Assembly (NCBI GenBank): GCA_016787105.1
Contig: JAEUVI010000528.1
Coordinates: 1-8,293, forward strand
From: Chitinophagaceae bacterium
GTDB taxonomy: Bacteria > Bacteroidota > Bacteroidia > Chitinophagales > Chitinophagaceae
DNA: 8,293 nt
Reading direction: 5' to 3'
Part shown: positions 1 to 6,788 of the stretch, in pieces
Layout: the number at the start of each line of letters is the position of its first letter
How positions within the stretch are numbered: position 1 is the stretch's first letter
Made by a program: the position numbers and the translations under genes
The notes under the pieces: model-generated
Told to the model about the DNA's origin: nothing
Databases searched by the model: none
What the model saw: only the letters and a program-made list of their open reading frames with translations

Positions 1-23
1 ACTATTCCTTTTTCCATAACCAT
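1..23 (-). CDS. Possible start of a gene downstream of the arabinofuranosidase (partial)
   Basis: Reading leftward, an ATG at 23-21 follows the arabinofuranosidase stop codon after a 14-bp gap and stays open to the window edge, giving MVMEKGI; a second in-frame ATG lies at 17-15. The short same-strand gap fits an operon. Seven codons cannot identify a product. In Bacteroidota, GH51 genes are often followed by arabinose catabolic genes such as ribulokinase, but that is only a contextual guess. Confidence 0.3.
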
Positions 24-37
24 CGTTTTATTTGGCG

Positions 38-1564
38 CTACAAGGGTTTTACTTTTATCAGCAATTGTGTAAAAGAATGCGCGGGAAATGTGTACGTAAA
101 ATTCTTTCCCTGAGTACTGAAAGATTTTTCAACAATCTTTACTTTCTCATCATTTACTGAATTCTCGTCTTTCAGATTTGCCGAATTTACTTCGTAAGCC
201 ATTCCTTTTTTGTCAGCAATACCGTACTGGTTTTCTATCGATGCTTCAATTGATTTTGAAGGGTGGCGGTTCACAACATTTATCGTCAATGTTTGCGAAA
301 CGGTATTATACGCTGTTGAAACATCCAGGTAAGAAACGCCCTGATATTTCGCGATATTAAATGTATCACATTGAACAAACGTACTTACAGAAGATCCATA
401 CACATTCGAAGCAAATAGTTGCAACGGGTAATATATAGTTTGCTTCCAGAGTTTATCATTTGTTACCATCATTGGTGCTATTACATTTACCAGTTGGGCA
501 ATGTTGGCCATTTTCACAATATGCGCATTCCGTATTAATGAATTGAGAAAGGTAGCTATAGCCAATGCATCCTGCAGGTTATATTTTTCTTCGAGGCGCT
601 CTTCACCGCCGGTGCGATACCATACGTTGTACTCATCAAAGGCTATGTAAATTGGTTTATCTATTTTATGCTTGAATATTGTTTCGTTAATTATTCCTTC
701 CGTTTGCTTTATCTCATTCTCCGGTTCTTTCATCGATGCCATATACTCGAGGTAATTATTTGTTCTATCACCAAAATAAAAATGCAGTGAAATATAATCA
801 GCATATCCTTTCAGGTAATTCAGAACAGTTCTGTTCCAGTCGGCAGTACCACTGCTCCAGAAACTCAGGCCGCAAACAGTGAGTTTAATATTCGGGTCTA
901 CCCATTTCATCAGTTTGGCAGCTTCCAAAGCATATTTTCCATAATCGTCCGCATTTTTTGCGCCCATCTGCCACCAGCCATCCATTTCATTACCAAGTCC
1001 CCAATACTTTACCTTGTATGGTTTCACCCTTCCGTTCTTTGCACGCAGATCAGCATAATAAGTACCGGTATCACTATTACAGTACTCAACCCAGTTTCTT
1101 GCATCATCCAAAGTGCCTGTACCGAGGTTTACCGGAATATATGGTTGCGTTCCCATTCTTTCTGCATATTGAAGAAACTCGTCCGTTCCCACAAGGTTGG
1201 GCTCAATAGTGCCCCATGCAAGATCTTTTTTCTTTGGACGCATGGCTTTCGGGCCTATCCCGTCCATCCAATTATAGCCTGACACAAAATTGCCACCCGG
1301 CCAGCGAAGAATAGATGTGTGCAAATCTTTTGCTGCCTGCATCACATCTTTACGAAAGCCAAACTGATCTGCCTGTGCGGAAGAAGGATCATAAATACCT
1401 CCATAGATACATCGGCCAAGGTGCTCGGTAAAATTTCCGTAGAGCAAAGAGTCTATTTCCCCGGTTTTTCGTTCTATATCAACTTTAATTCTCGCTTTGA
1501 GTGGCTGTGCAAAAACAAAAGCCGGGAAACATGTAAATAAAAAAATGGTAATGCTTTTTTTCAA
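38..1564 (-). CDS. Secreted GH51 alpha-L-arabinofuranosidase
   Basis: A retaining exo-glycosidase that removes terminal alpha-L-arabinofuranosyl residues from arabinan, arabinoxylan or their oligosaccharides (EC 3.2.1.55 expected). The 508 residues match the usual length of a single GH51 enzyme. Residues 1-19 form a signal peptide (Lys-Lys, hydrophobic core, VFA cleavage site), so it acts in the periplasm or outside the cell. The TIM barrel follows, with the family signatures EHLGRCIYGG near 47 and RWPGGNF at 87-93. The acid/base Glu193 lies in WGLGNEMDGW, HFYFGD starts at 261, and the nucleophile Glu311 lies in AFDEYNVW. The region from about 390 is the C-terminal beta-sandwich. The ATG at 1564 gives an intact signal peptide and lies about 25 nt below the predicted transcription start. 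The promoter carries a LacI-like operator, suggesting sugar-responsive repression. Exact substrate is not visible. Confidence 0.95.
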   Translation of the reverse strand: MKKSITIFLFTCFPAFVFAQPLKARIKVDIERKTGEIDSLLYGNFTEHLGRCIYGGIYDPSSAQADQFGFRKDVMQAAKDLHTSILRWPGGNFVSGYNWMDGIGPKAMRPKKKDLAWGTIEPNLVGTDEFLQYAERMGTQPYIPVNLGTGTLDDARNWVEYCNSDTGTYYADLRAKNGRVKPYKVKYWGLGNEMDGWWQMGAKNADDYGKYALEAAKLMKWVDPNIKLTVCGLSFWSSGTADWNRTVLNYLKGYADYISLHFYFGDRTNNYLEYMASMKEPENEIKQTEGIINETIFKHKIDKPIYIAFDEYNVWYRTGGEERLEEKYNLQDALAIATFLNSLIRNAHIVKMANIAQLVNVIAPMMVTNDKLWKQTIYYPLQLFASNVYGSSVSTFVQCDTFNIAKYQGVSYLDVSTAYNTVSQTLTINVVNRHPSKSIEASIENQYGIADKKGMAYEVNSANLKDENSVNDEKVKIVEKSFSTQGKNFTYTFPAHSFTQLLIKVKPL

Positions 1565-1581
1565 AGTAGAAATTTTAATTG

Positions 1582-1595
1582 GTTAAGCGCTTTCA
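1582..1595 (-). promoter_or_regulatory. Candidate LacI-family operator for the arabinofuranosidase gene
   Basis: On the minus strand the bases read TGAAAGCGCTTAAC, centred on the perfect 8-bp palindrome AAGCGCTT with a central CG. This is the typical LacI/GalR-family half-site arrangement and matches 12 of 14 positions of the Gram-positive cre consensus TGWAARCGYTWNCW. It touches the downstream edge of the -7 box and covers the predicted transcription start, an ideal place for a repressor. The regulator is not in this window, so its identity is inference. Confidence 0.45.
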
Positions 1596-1626
1596 AAGCT
1601 AAATGAGACAGTTTATCATCGCCAAA
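1594..1626 (-). promoter_or_regulatory. Bacteroidota-type promoter of the arabinofuranosidase gene
   Basis: On the minus strand, TTTG (1626-1623) is followed after 21 nt by TAGCTTTG (1601-1594). This is an exact match to the sigma-ABfr consensus TTTG / TAnnTTTG at an accepted spacing. Transcription should start near 1588-1590, leaving a leader of about 25 nt before the ATG at 1564. Confidence 0.7.
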
Positions 1627-1637
1627 CCTTATTTGGC
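1621..1637. repeat. GCCAAA-N5-TTTGGC dyad over the -33 element
   Basis: A perfect 6-bp inverted repeat with a CCTTA spacer contains the -33 TTTG box of the arabinofuranosidase promoter. On the plus strand it is followed by TGTTTTTAT, so it also resembles a weak plus-strand terminator. An activator or repressor site is the alternative. Both readings are inference; the symmetry itself is plain in the sequence. Confidence 0.4.
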
Positions 1638-1795
1638 TGTTTTTATACAATTATTAGCAGCTTATTTTTCTGAAAGGGCGTACTAATTCAAAAACCTTTT
1701 TAAAAAAAACAGAAAGTGGTCAGTCTTTTGAATAAAGCTTCCTGTTTTAAATCAATAAATGCGTATGTCCATAAAGGAAAACTACTGTTTATAAA

Positions 1796-1815
1796 AATAC
1801 CACTTTCGTGGTATT
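1796..1815 (-). repeat. Perfect 8-bp hairpin; GAAA tetraloop in minus-strand RNA
   Basis: AATACCAC and GTGGTATT pair perfectly around a 4-nt loop that reads TTTC on the plus strand and GAAA on the minus strand. GAAA closed by C-G is a stable GNRA tetraloop, and the minus strand then continues TTTATAAA, so a minus-strand RNA would carry a terminator-like hairpin. The half-site recurs in inverted orientation as GAAAGTGGT at 1712-1720. It could also be a DNA-binding dyad. Function unknown. Confidence 0.45.
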
Positions 1816-1874
1816 GCATATCTGAGAACCTAGTATTAATATTGTGACGGTTTTTCATAGGATATTGGATTTTA

Positions 1875-1913
1875 AAAACGGGGTTGAATTTCCATTCTGG
1901 CCCCATTTTTTTT
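1875..1913 (+). terminator. Rho-independent terminator, possibly bidirectional
   Basis: The stem is GGGG (1880-1883), two T-G wobble positions, then GAAT (1886-1889), a TTCC loop, ATTC (1894-1897), a bulge, GG and CCCC (1901-1904). A run of eight T follows (1906-1913), with A1875-1878 able to pair with part of it. On the minus strand the same stem is followed by GTTTTT, so it may work both ways. It points at the bestrophin gene but has no recognised gene upstream on the plus strand. Confidence 0.6.
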
Positions 1914-1953
1914 GTACCTACCGCACAACTGGCTTACCATAATCTGTTTCCGC

Positions 1954-1961
1954 TAAATTTG
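1954..1961 (+). promoter_or_regulatory. Candidate -7 box for the bestrophin gene
   Basis: TAAATTTG is an exact TAnnTTTG match 17 bp before the ATG at 1979. No clear TTTG lies at the expected distance (around 1930-1934 the sequence is TGGCT), so the -33 element is weak or activator-assisted. The predicted leader is only about 13 nt. It lies downstream of the terminator, which would insulate it from upstream transcription. Confidence 0.45.
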
Positions 1962-1978
1962 CCCCACAATCCCGCTGC

Positions 1979-2863
1979 ATGGTAAGTTATAACACGAAAG
2001 ACTGGTTTACTTTTATTTTCAGGCTGCATAAGGCCGACACATTCAGGCAACTTCTTCCCTTATTTATCGGAATCTGTATTTATTCAGGAATTATAGCTTA
2101 CCTGGAAATAGAATATTTTAAACTTTCCGAAAGCAGTCATGTAAAAAACATTCCTGTTATGCACGGTTTGCTCGGGTTTGTTATTTCTATGCTGCTGGTT
2201 TTTCGAACCAATACGGCTTACGATCGTTGGTGGGAAGCCCGCAAACTCTGGGGCAGCCTTGTAAATAATAGCCGGAACCTGGCCATTAAATTATCAGCCA
2301 TGCTACCGGCTGATGACGAAGAAACAAGAGCTTTTTTCCGAAATATGATTCCTGGTTTTGCACACGCTTTGCGTACACACCTGCGATCGGAGCAAACAAG
2401 AATTGCGCTTTTCGACGAAGACACGCACAAGCATGTGCTTAAACACATTGACTATGAAAAGCATATTCCAAATCAAATCGCATTGCTTTTGTTCAAAAGA
2501 ATACAGGGGTTGTATAGCAACGGGAACATAACAGGCGATCAACTAATCGTGTTGAATGCCGAAATACAGTCGTTCACTGATGTATGCGGCGCCTGCGAGA
2601 GAATAAAGAACACGCCAATACCTTTTTCTTATAGCGTGTTTATCAAAAAGTTTATCTTCATTTATATCATGACATTACCATTTGGCTACGTATTCAGCCT
2701 TGGCTATTATGTAGTTCCAGTTGTAGGGTTTGTGTTTTATGTGCTGGCAAGTCTTGAACTGATTGCAGAAGAAATCGAAGATCCTTTTGGTGGCGATCCT
2801 AATGATATACCAACACAAAAAATTTCGGAGAACATCCAAAAGCACGTTGCTGAGCTGATCTGA
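1979..2863 (+). CDS. Bestrophin-family anion channel-like membrane protein
   Basis: A member of the bacterial bestrophin (YneE/UPF0187) family, inner-membrane proteins that assemble as pentameric ion channels; characterised members pass anions or cations, so selectivity here is open. The 294 residues are full length for the bacterial family. Seen in order are a start typical of the family (TKDWFTFIFRLHKADTFRQL), a first membrane helix near 24-46, a second near 62-76, the signature RTNTAYDRWWEARKLWGSLV from 76, GACERIKNTPIPFSY at 204-218, two more hydrophobic segments at about 221-262, and the hallmark EDPFGGDPNDIP at 267-278. The early conserved start supports the ATG at 1979. It is followed after 27 bp by the oxidoreductase gene, probably on the same transcript. 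No functional link to that neighbour is evident. Confidence 0.92.
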   Translation: MVSYNTKDWFTFIFRLHKADTFRQLLPLFIGICIYSGIIAYLEIEYFKLSESSHVKNIPVMHGLLGFVISMLLVFRTNTAYDRWWEARKLWGSLVNNSRNLAIKLSAMLPADDEETRAFFRNMIPGFAHALRTHLRSEQTRIALFDEDTHKHVLKHIDYEKHIPNQIALLLFKRIQGLYSNGNITGDQLIVLNAEIQSFTDVCGACERIKNTPIPFSYSVFIKKFIFIYIMTLPFGYVFSLGYYVVPVVGFVFYVLASLELIAEEIEDPFGGDPNDIPTQKISENIQKHVAELI

Positions 2864-2890
2864 TTGTTTAACAGTTTATAGATAAATCAT

Positions 2891-3892
2891 ATGACAGATA
2901 AAATCCGTTGGGGTATATTAGGTTGTGGCCGTATTGCAAGCAAGTTTGCTTCCGATTTAAAATATGTAGCCAATAGCGAAATTGTCGCAGCAGGATCCAG
3001 GAACATTGAAAGCGCCAATGCTTTTGCTGATGAATTTAATATTCCACACCGGCACGGTAGCTATGAAGACCTGGTAAAAGATAAGGATGTAGATGTAATA
3101 TATATCGCTACACCGCATAACCTGCATTATGAAAACACACTGCTTTGCCTGAATAATAACAAAGCTGTACTATGCGAAAAGCCGTTTGCCATGAATTACC
3201 AGCAGTCGAAAGCAATGATTACACTGGCAAGAGAAAAAAAAGTTTTCCTGATGGAAGCACTTTGGACAAAATTTTTACCGCATTATACTCTGACAAGGCA
3301 ATTGGTGCAGGACGGTAAAATTGGTACTATTAAAAGTATGCTGGTAAATTTTGGTTTTCGTCCCGCCAATCCTGTTCCGAAACGATTACTCGACCCTGCA
3401 TTGGGTGGTGGTACTATTATGGATATCGGGATATACAATGCGTTCATTGCAATGTCATTTCTTGGAAAACCTGATTCGATAGAAGCAACAATGACAGCAG
3501 CTGATACAGGTGTGGATGAACAATGCGCTGTGTTGTTCAAATATAAAAACGGAGCAGTAGCGCAACTCTTCTCTTCTTTTGTTTCTGACCTCGCTACAGA
3601 AGCTGATATATGCGGGGACAAAGGCAGGATAAGGTTAGCAACAAGATTTTATGAACCATCAACAACGATAGAATATTATGCCGACCGCCCGGACAGCCGT
3701 AAAGACATACCCTTTGAAAAGGAAGCTGGTTTTGGGTATCAGTATGAAGCAAGACATGTTGTAGAGTGCTTACAAAAAGGGCTAACTGAAAGTCCCGTTA
3801 TGACACATAGAGATACATTGGATTTAATAGAAGTATTGGACAAGATAAGAAGTATCGCAGGCATCCGGTATAATGAAGACATAAACACATAG
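2891..3892 (+). CDS. Gfo/Idh/MocA-family NAD(P)-dependent oxidoreductase
   Basis: A cytosolic dehydrogenase acting on a sugar, inositol or similar polyol; the substrate cannot be read from the sequence. The 333 residues fit the family. The N-terminal Rossmann fold starts WGILGCGRIASKFA with the GxxGxG turn at 8-13, followed by IYIATPHNLHY at 71-80 and the catalytic CEKP at 95-98 (Lys97). The C-terminal alpha/beta domain holds LGGGTIMDIGIYN at 171-183. Here the family motif DxxxH reads D178xxxY182, as in the dimeric dihydrodiol dehydrogenase / D-xylose 1-dehydrogenase branch, which is the closest guess. No signal peptide is present, unlike many Bacteroidota members exported by Tat. The ATG at 2891 sits directly before the conserved fold. 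The gap to the bestrophin gene is 27 bp and to the VanZ gene 53 bp. Confidence 0.92.
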   Translation: MTDKIRWGILGCGRIASKFASDLKYVANSEIVAAGSRNIESANAFADEFNIPHRHGSYEDLVKDKDVDVIYIATPHNLHYENTLLCLNNNKAVLCEKPFAMNYQQSKAMITLAREKKVFLMEALWTKFLPHYTLTRQLVQDGKIGTIKSMLVNFGFRPANPVPKRLLDPALGGGTIMDIGIYNAFIAMSFLGKPDSIEATMTAADTGVDEQCAVLFKYKNGAVAQLFSSFVSDLATEADICGDKGRIRLATRFYEPSTTIEYYADRPDSRKDIPFEKEAGFGYQYEARHVVECLQKGLTESPVMTHRDTLDLIEVLDKIRSIAGIRYNEDINT

Positions 3893-3945
3893 AAGGTTAT
3901 TCGTATTAAACATTTAATTAAATTTACTGGCATTAAATCCAGCAG

Positions 3946-4455
3946 ATGCCGAATCAGAACCAGCCTGACCGATTTCTAAGAGTGGTGACATGGATACTAT
4001 TTATATTCTGTATGCTGGTACTTACAAGATATATTCTTTTCAAAGGTGTTATCAGTGAAAGTATAGTTACTAACTCTGGCGTACAAAGTAAAAAAGTAAA
4101 CACCAGAGGTTTTAAAAGAGCCAATCTTGTACCTTTTGCTTCATTGAAAATGTTTTATTCCGTAAGAAGAAAATATACGTATGTAGCCAAGAACATACTC
4201 GGAAATATTATTGGCTTTATGCCGCTTGGCGTTTTATTACCTGTTCTGTTCATCAGGCTGCAAAAATGGTACAAGACCATTGGTGCTATATTTTTAATCA
4301 GTCTTTCATTTGAAATCATCCAGCTTATAACGGGTCGCGGTGTTTTTGATGTAGATGATATTTTGTTAAATACATTTGGCGGTACTATTGGTTATCTTTT
4401 CTATTTTATATCCGGCAAACTGATGGCATTAAACAATAATACTGCAATTACCTGA
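3946..4455 (+). CDS. VanZ-family integral membrane protein
   Basis: A 169-residue protein with about four membrane helices, near 12-32, 83-103, 107-128 and 140-158. The VanZ signature is present: NIIGFMPLGVLLP at 87-99, FEIIQLITGRGVFDVDDILL at 122-141 and NTFGGTIGY at 142-150. The founding member lowers teicoplanin susceptibility in enterococci, but the family is widespread and mostly uncharacterised; a role in envelope biology is the fair statement, and resistance should not be inferred. The ATG at 3946 places a cytosolic tail before helix 1. A relaxed -7 box (TAAATTTA, 3919-3926) lies upstream without a visible -33, so read-through from the oxidoreductase is at least as likely. Its stop overlaps the next start as TGATG, indicating translational coupling. 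Confidence 0.88.
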   Translation: MPNQNQPDRFLRVVTWILFIFCMLVLTRYILFKGVISESIVTNSGVQSKKVNTRGFKRANLVPFASLKMFYSVRRKYTYVAKNILGNIIGFMPLGVLLPVLFIRLQKWYKTIGAIFLISLSFEIIQLITGRGVFDVDDILLNTFGGTIGYLFYFISGKLMALNNNTAIT

Positions 4456-5552
4456 TGGCAAAATTCCTGTTATCTATTATTCTTCTTATATCGGTTTGTA
4501 GTAATGCCCAAACACACTATACGATAGAAAAAGGGATGGATTCACTTTTCAAATCTCTCTTTAAAACAAATGAACCCGGTGGTGCTGTATTGCTTGCTAA
4601 AGACGGAAAAATAGTTTACCACAAAGGTTTTGGTATAGAAGATATAAGAACCCGCAAACCTATTACAACAAAAACACTGTTTAACACTGGTTCCATCAGT
4701 AAAACTTTTGTAGCTTTTGCAATACTGCGGCTTGCAGCTGAAGGAAAGCTTTCGCTGAATGACAGTATTTACAAATATTTCCCTGATTTTCGCAACAAGG
4801 ATCTGGCAAAAAGGATAAAGATTTTTCACCTGCTAACACATAGCTCAGGCCTGCCTGATAGCCGCAAAACAGTTGAAGACAGCGTATTTTATCTTACAGC
4901 AAAAGATGAAGAAAACTTTACGCCGATCAAACAAACAGAAACATTGAATTTTGAACCAGGCGAGTTATTTGAGTATTCAAACCCTGCATTTAACGGACTT
5001 GCATTGATAGTTGAAAAGGTAAGCGGTATGAAATGGCAGGATTATGTTAAGAGGACTATCATGCTGCCGTCCGGAATGAAGCAATCCGATATAACAGACG
5101 GGGCACACCCCGAAACAGGTGTATCGCATGGTTACCTGCATGAAGGAGAAAAATTTATTGAAAAAGATTATGGCGAAGAACCAACTTTTCCTGCTGCAGG
5201 CAACGGCGGTGTATGGAGTAGCGTGGATGAGTTATGGAAATATGAGCAGGCTATTCAGAAAAATATTTTTCTTTCAAAAGAGTGGATTAACAAATCAAGA
5301 ACTGTTTATGATTTAAAAAATTGGAAAGAAAAATCAGCTGCTCCGTTTATAGGACTTTCCTGGTTTATAACAACCGATCAGCATCTCAAATTGATCGGTC
5401 ATACCGGTTCCCAGGGTGGTTTTCGCGGAGATTATCAGTGGCTGCCTGATCAAAAGATCTTCTATGTATTTTTATGCAATACACCTCATCCTGTAGAAGA
5501 TATCCGCCATGCTGTATTTGATGTACTCAGGCAATACAACTGGCTGAACTGA
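4455..5552 (+). CDS. Secreted serine hydrolase, class C beta-lactamase/PBP fold
   Basis: A 365-residue exported enzyme of the beta-lactamase-related family (Pfam Beta-lactamase), which includes esterases, D-aminopeptidases, DD-peptidases and true AmpC enzymes. A signal peptide covers about residues 1-19, with likely cleavage after SNA; the lone Cys15 lacks a lipobox. Catalytic motifs are intact: SxxK at 80-83 (SISK, nucleophile Ser80), YSN at 174-176, and HTG at 316-318 replacing the KTG of classical AmpC. HTG is common in EstB-like and other non-beta-lactamase members, so an esterase or peptidase on envelope or nutrient substrates is more likely than antibiotic resistance. LLTHSSGLPD at 126-135 is another family hallmark. 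The start ATG shares its A with the VanZ stop codon (TGATG), so the two proteins are probably made together. Confidence 0.93.
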   Translation: MAKFLLSIILLISVCSNAQTHYTIEKGMDSLFKSLFKTNEPGGAVLLAKDGKIVYHKGFGIEDIRTRKPITTKTLFNTGSISKTFVAFAILRLAAEGKLSLNDSIYKYFPDFRNKDLAKRIKIFHLLTHSSGLPDSRKTVEDSVFYLTAKDEENFTPIKQTETLNFEPGELFEYSNPAFNGLALIVEKVSGMKWQDYVKRTIMLPSGMKQSDITDGAHPETGVSHGYLHEGEKFIEKDYGEEPTFPAAGNGGVWSSVDELWKYEQAIQKNIFLSKEWINKSRTVYDLKNWKEKSAAPFIGLSWFITTDQHLKLIGHTGSQGGFRGDYQWLPDQKIFYVFLCNTPHPVEDIRHAVFDVLRQYNWLN

Positions 5553-5619
5553 ACACTGCGATCACTATCAGACATTTTTATTCATACTTATTAAATAATT
5601 TATTTTTTAAAAAACAGGC

Positions 5620-6711
5620 ATGAAAAAAAAATTCCTTTGCTACATATTTTTATTTTTCTGCATTTTCTCCTCGGCATTTTCCCAAAACAATAAACCGGCG
5701 GTGATTGCTTATTATGCTGGCAGTGCAGCCCGTGTTGATAGTTTCAATATGAATCAGCTCACGCATATCATTTTCAGTTTCGGCCACCTGAAAGGTAACC
5801 GGCTGAATATTGACAATGCAAGGGACACTGCAACCATCCGGAAACTGGTAGCTCAAAAAAGTAAAAACCCATCATTGAAAGTATTGCTGTCACTCGGGGG
5901 TTGGGGTGGTTGTAAAAGTTGCTCGGATATTTTTTCAACAGAAAAGGGAAGACAAGAATTTGCAGGATCTGTGAAAGAATTACTTACCTATTTTAATGCC
6001 GATGGTATCGATTTGGATTGGGAATATCCGACTATTGAAGGTCATCCCGGTCACCCTTACAAGGCAGAAGACAAAGCAAACTTTACTGAACTGGTAAAAA
6101 CATTGCGAAAAAAATTGGGCAACAATAAAATTATCAGTTTCGCGGCAGGCGGCTTTACTACATTTTTGGAAAAATCTGTAGACTGGCCCCAGGTGATGAA
6201 GTATTGCGACTTTGTAAACATGATGACATACGATTTGGTAAATGGTGCCAGTACTGTTACCGGTCATCTCACACCACTATATTCCACCCCTCAGCAAAAA
6301 GAATCTACTGATAATGCCATCAATTACCTGTTATCAATCGGTATTCCCTCTGAGAAAATAGTATTAGGCGCTGCGTTTTATGGCCGTCTTTTCGATAATG
6401 TTCCAAATGCAAATAATGGCTTGTATCAGCCGGCACGTTTTAAGTCATATGTACCTTATCGATCTATGGCAGAGCGATTAAAACCAGAAGATGATTACCT
6501 GTTTCTCTGGGATGATGTGGCAAAAGCCCCATATGCGTACAGCGCGGTCAAGGGCACATTCATTACATATGAGGATAGTAAATCCATTGCATTGAAAACG
6601 CAGTACGTTATTGATAAGAAGCTCTATGGCATCATGTTCTGGCAGTTAACCGAGGACAAAAACAATGGTGGCCTGTTACAGTCAATTGATGATGTAATTA
6701 ATAAAAGATAA
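5620..6711 (+). CDS. Secreted GH18 chitinase
   Basis: A retaining glycosidase expected to cleave beta-1,4-linked N-acetylglucosamine polymers by substrate-assisted catalysis. Residues 1-21 are a signal peptide (Lys-rich start, hydrophobic core, SSAFSQ), so it is exported. The single TIM-barrel domain spans about 26-360 and shows SLGGWGGC at 91-98, the catalytic DxxDxDxE as DGIDLDWE at 128-135 (acid Glu135), MMTYD at 201-205 and the aglycone-site Trp341 in MFWQLTED. It has no carbohydrate-binding module and no type IX secretion C-terminal domain; at 363 residues it is a compact catalytic domain. Chitinase is the best call because all active-site residues are intact, though action on other GlcNAc polymers cannot be excluded. 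It begins 67 bp after the hydrolase; a relaxed TATTTTTT box at 5601-5608 is a weak promoter candidate. Confidence 0.93.
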   Translation: MKKKFLCYIFLFFCIFSSAFSQNNKPAVIAYYAGSAARVDSFNMNQLTHIIFSFGHLKGNRLNIDNARDTATIRKLVAQKSKNPSLKVLLSLGGWGGCKSCSDIFSTEKGRQEFAGSVKELLTYFNADGIDLDWEYPTIEGHPGHPYKAEDKANFTELVKTLRKKLGNNKIISFAAGGFTTFLEKSVDWPQVMKYCDFVNMMTYDLVNGASTVTGHLTPLYSTPQQKESTDNAINYLLSIGIPSEKIVLGAAFYGRLFDNVPNANNGLYQPARFKSYVPYRSMAERLKPEDDYLFLWDDVAKAPYAYSAVKGTFITYEDSKSIALKTQYVIDKKLYGIMFWQLTEDKNNGGLLQSIDDVINKR

Positions 6712-6740
6712 ACGACTGCAAATAATCTGTTGGTAATCAA

Positions 6741-6754
6741 TAGCAAAATTGCTA
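6741..6754. repeat. TAGCAA-AA-TTGCTA dyad upstream of the sigma factor gene
   Basis: A perfect 6-bp inverted repeat with a 2-bp centre lies 30 bp after the chitinase stop and 71 bp before the sigma-factor start. It is too short and AT-rich for a good terminator, so a regulator site is possible. Chance occurrence in AT-rich intergenic DNA is also possible. Confidence 0.3.
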
Positions 6755-6788
6755 ACTCATCTTTTATTGCCGTGAAAAACGTATTTTC

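Larger units (their letters stand above)
1638..1913 (+). ncRNA. Possible unannotated small RNA ending at the 1875-1913 terminator
   Basis: This intergenic stretch has no convincing protein gene, yet it ends in a good plus-strand terminator and holds an 8-bp perfect hairpin at 1796-1815. Neither is needed for the two divergent flanking genes. A plus-strand small RNA would explain the terminator. I found no good TAnnTTTG promoter upstream of it; the closest is TATTTTTC at 1663-1670 with a poor -33. I recognise no known RNA family. The 5' limit is arbitrary, and the terminator may be a relic of a lost gene. Confidence 0.2.

Noticed and set aside
1685..1710. A/T-run palindrome (A5-CC-T5-A8) as a terminator or operator
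   Set aside because: It is a simple homopolymer effect in AT-rich DNA, with a 2-nt loop that cannot form a stable hairpin.
1700..1906. 68-codon minus-strand frame in the divergent intergenic region
   Set aside because: Its ATG lies inside the terminator stem/T-run, the frame runs through the perfect hairpin at 1796-1815, and the peptide resembles no family I know.
3946..5552. An antibiotic-resistance cassette (VanZ plus beta-lactamase)
   Set aside because: No other van genes are present, the hydrolase has HTG rather than KTG, and both families are common in non-resistance roles. No mobile-element sequence flanks them.
1..6711. A polysaccharide utilization locus based on GH51 plus GH18
   Set aside because: No SusC/SusD pair or hybrid two-component regulator is present, and the two glycosidases are on opposite strands and far apart with unrelated substrates.
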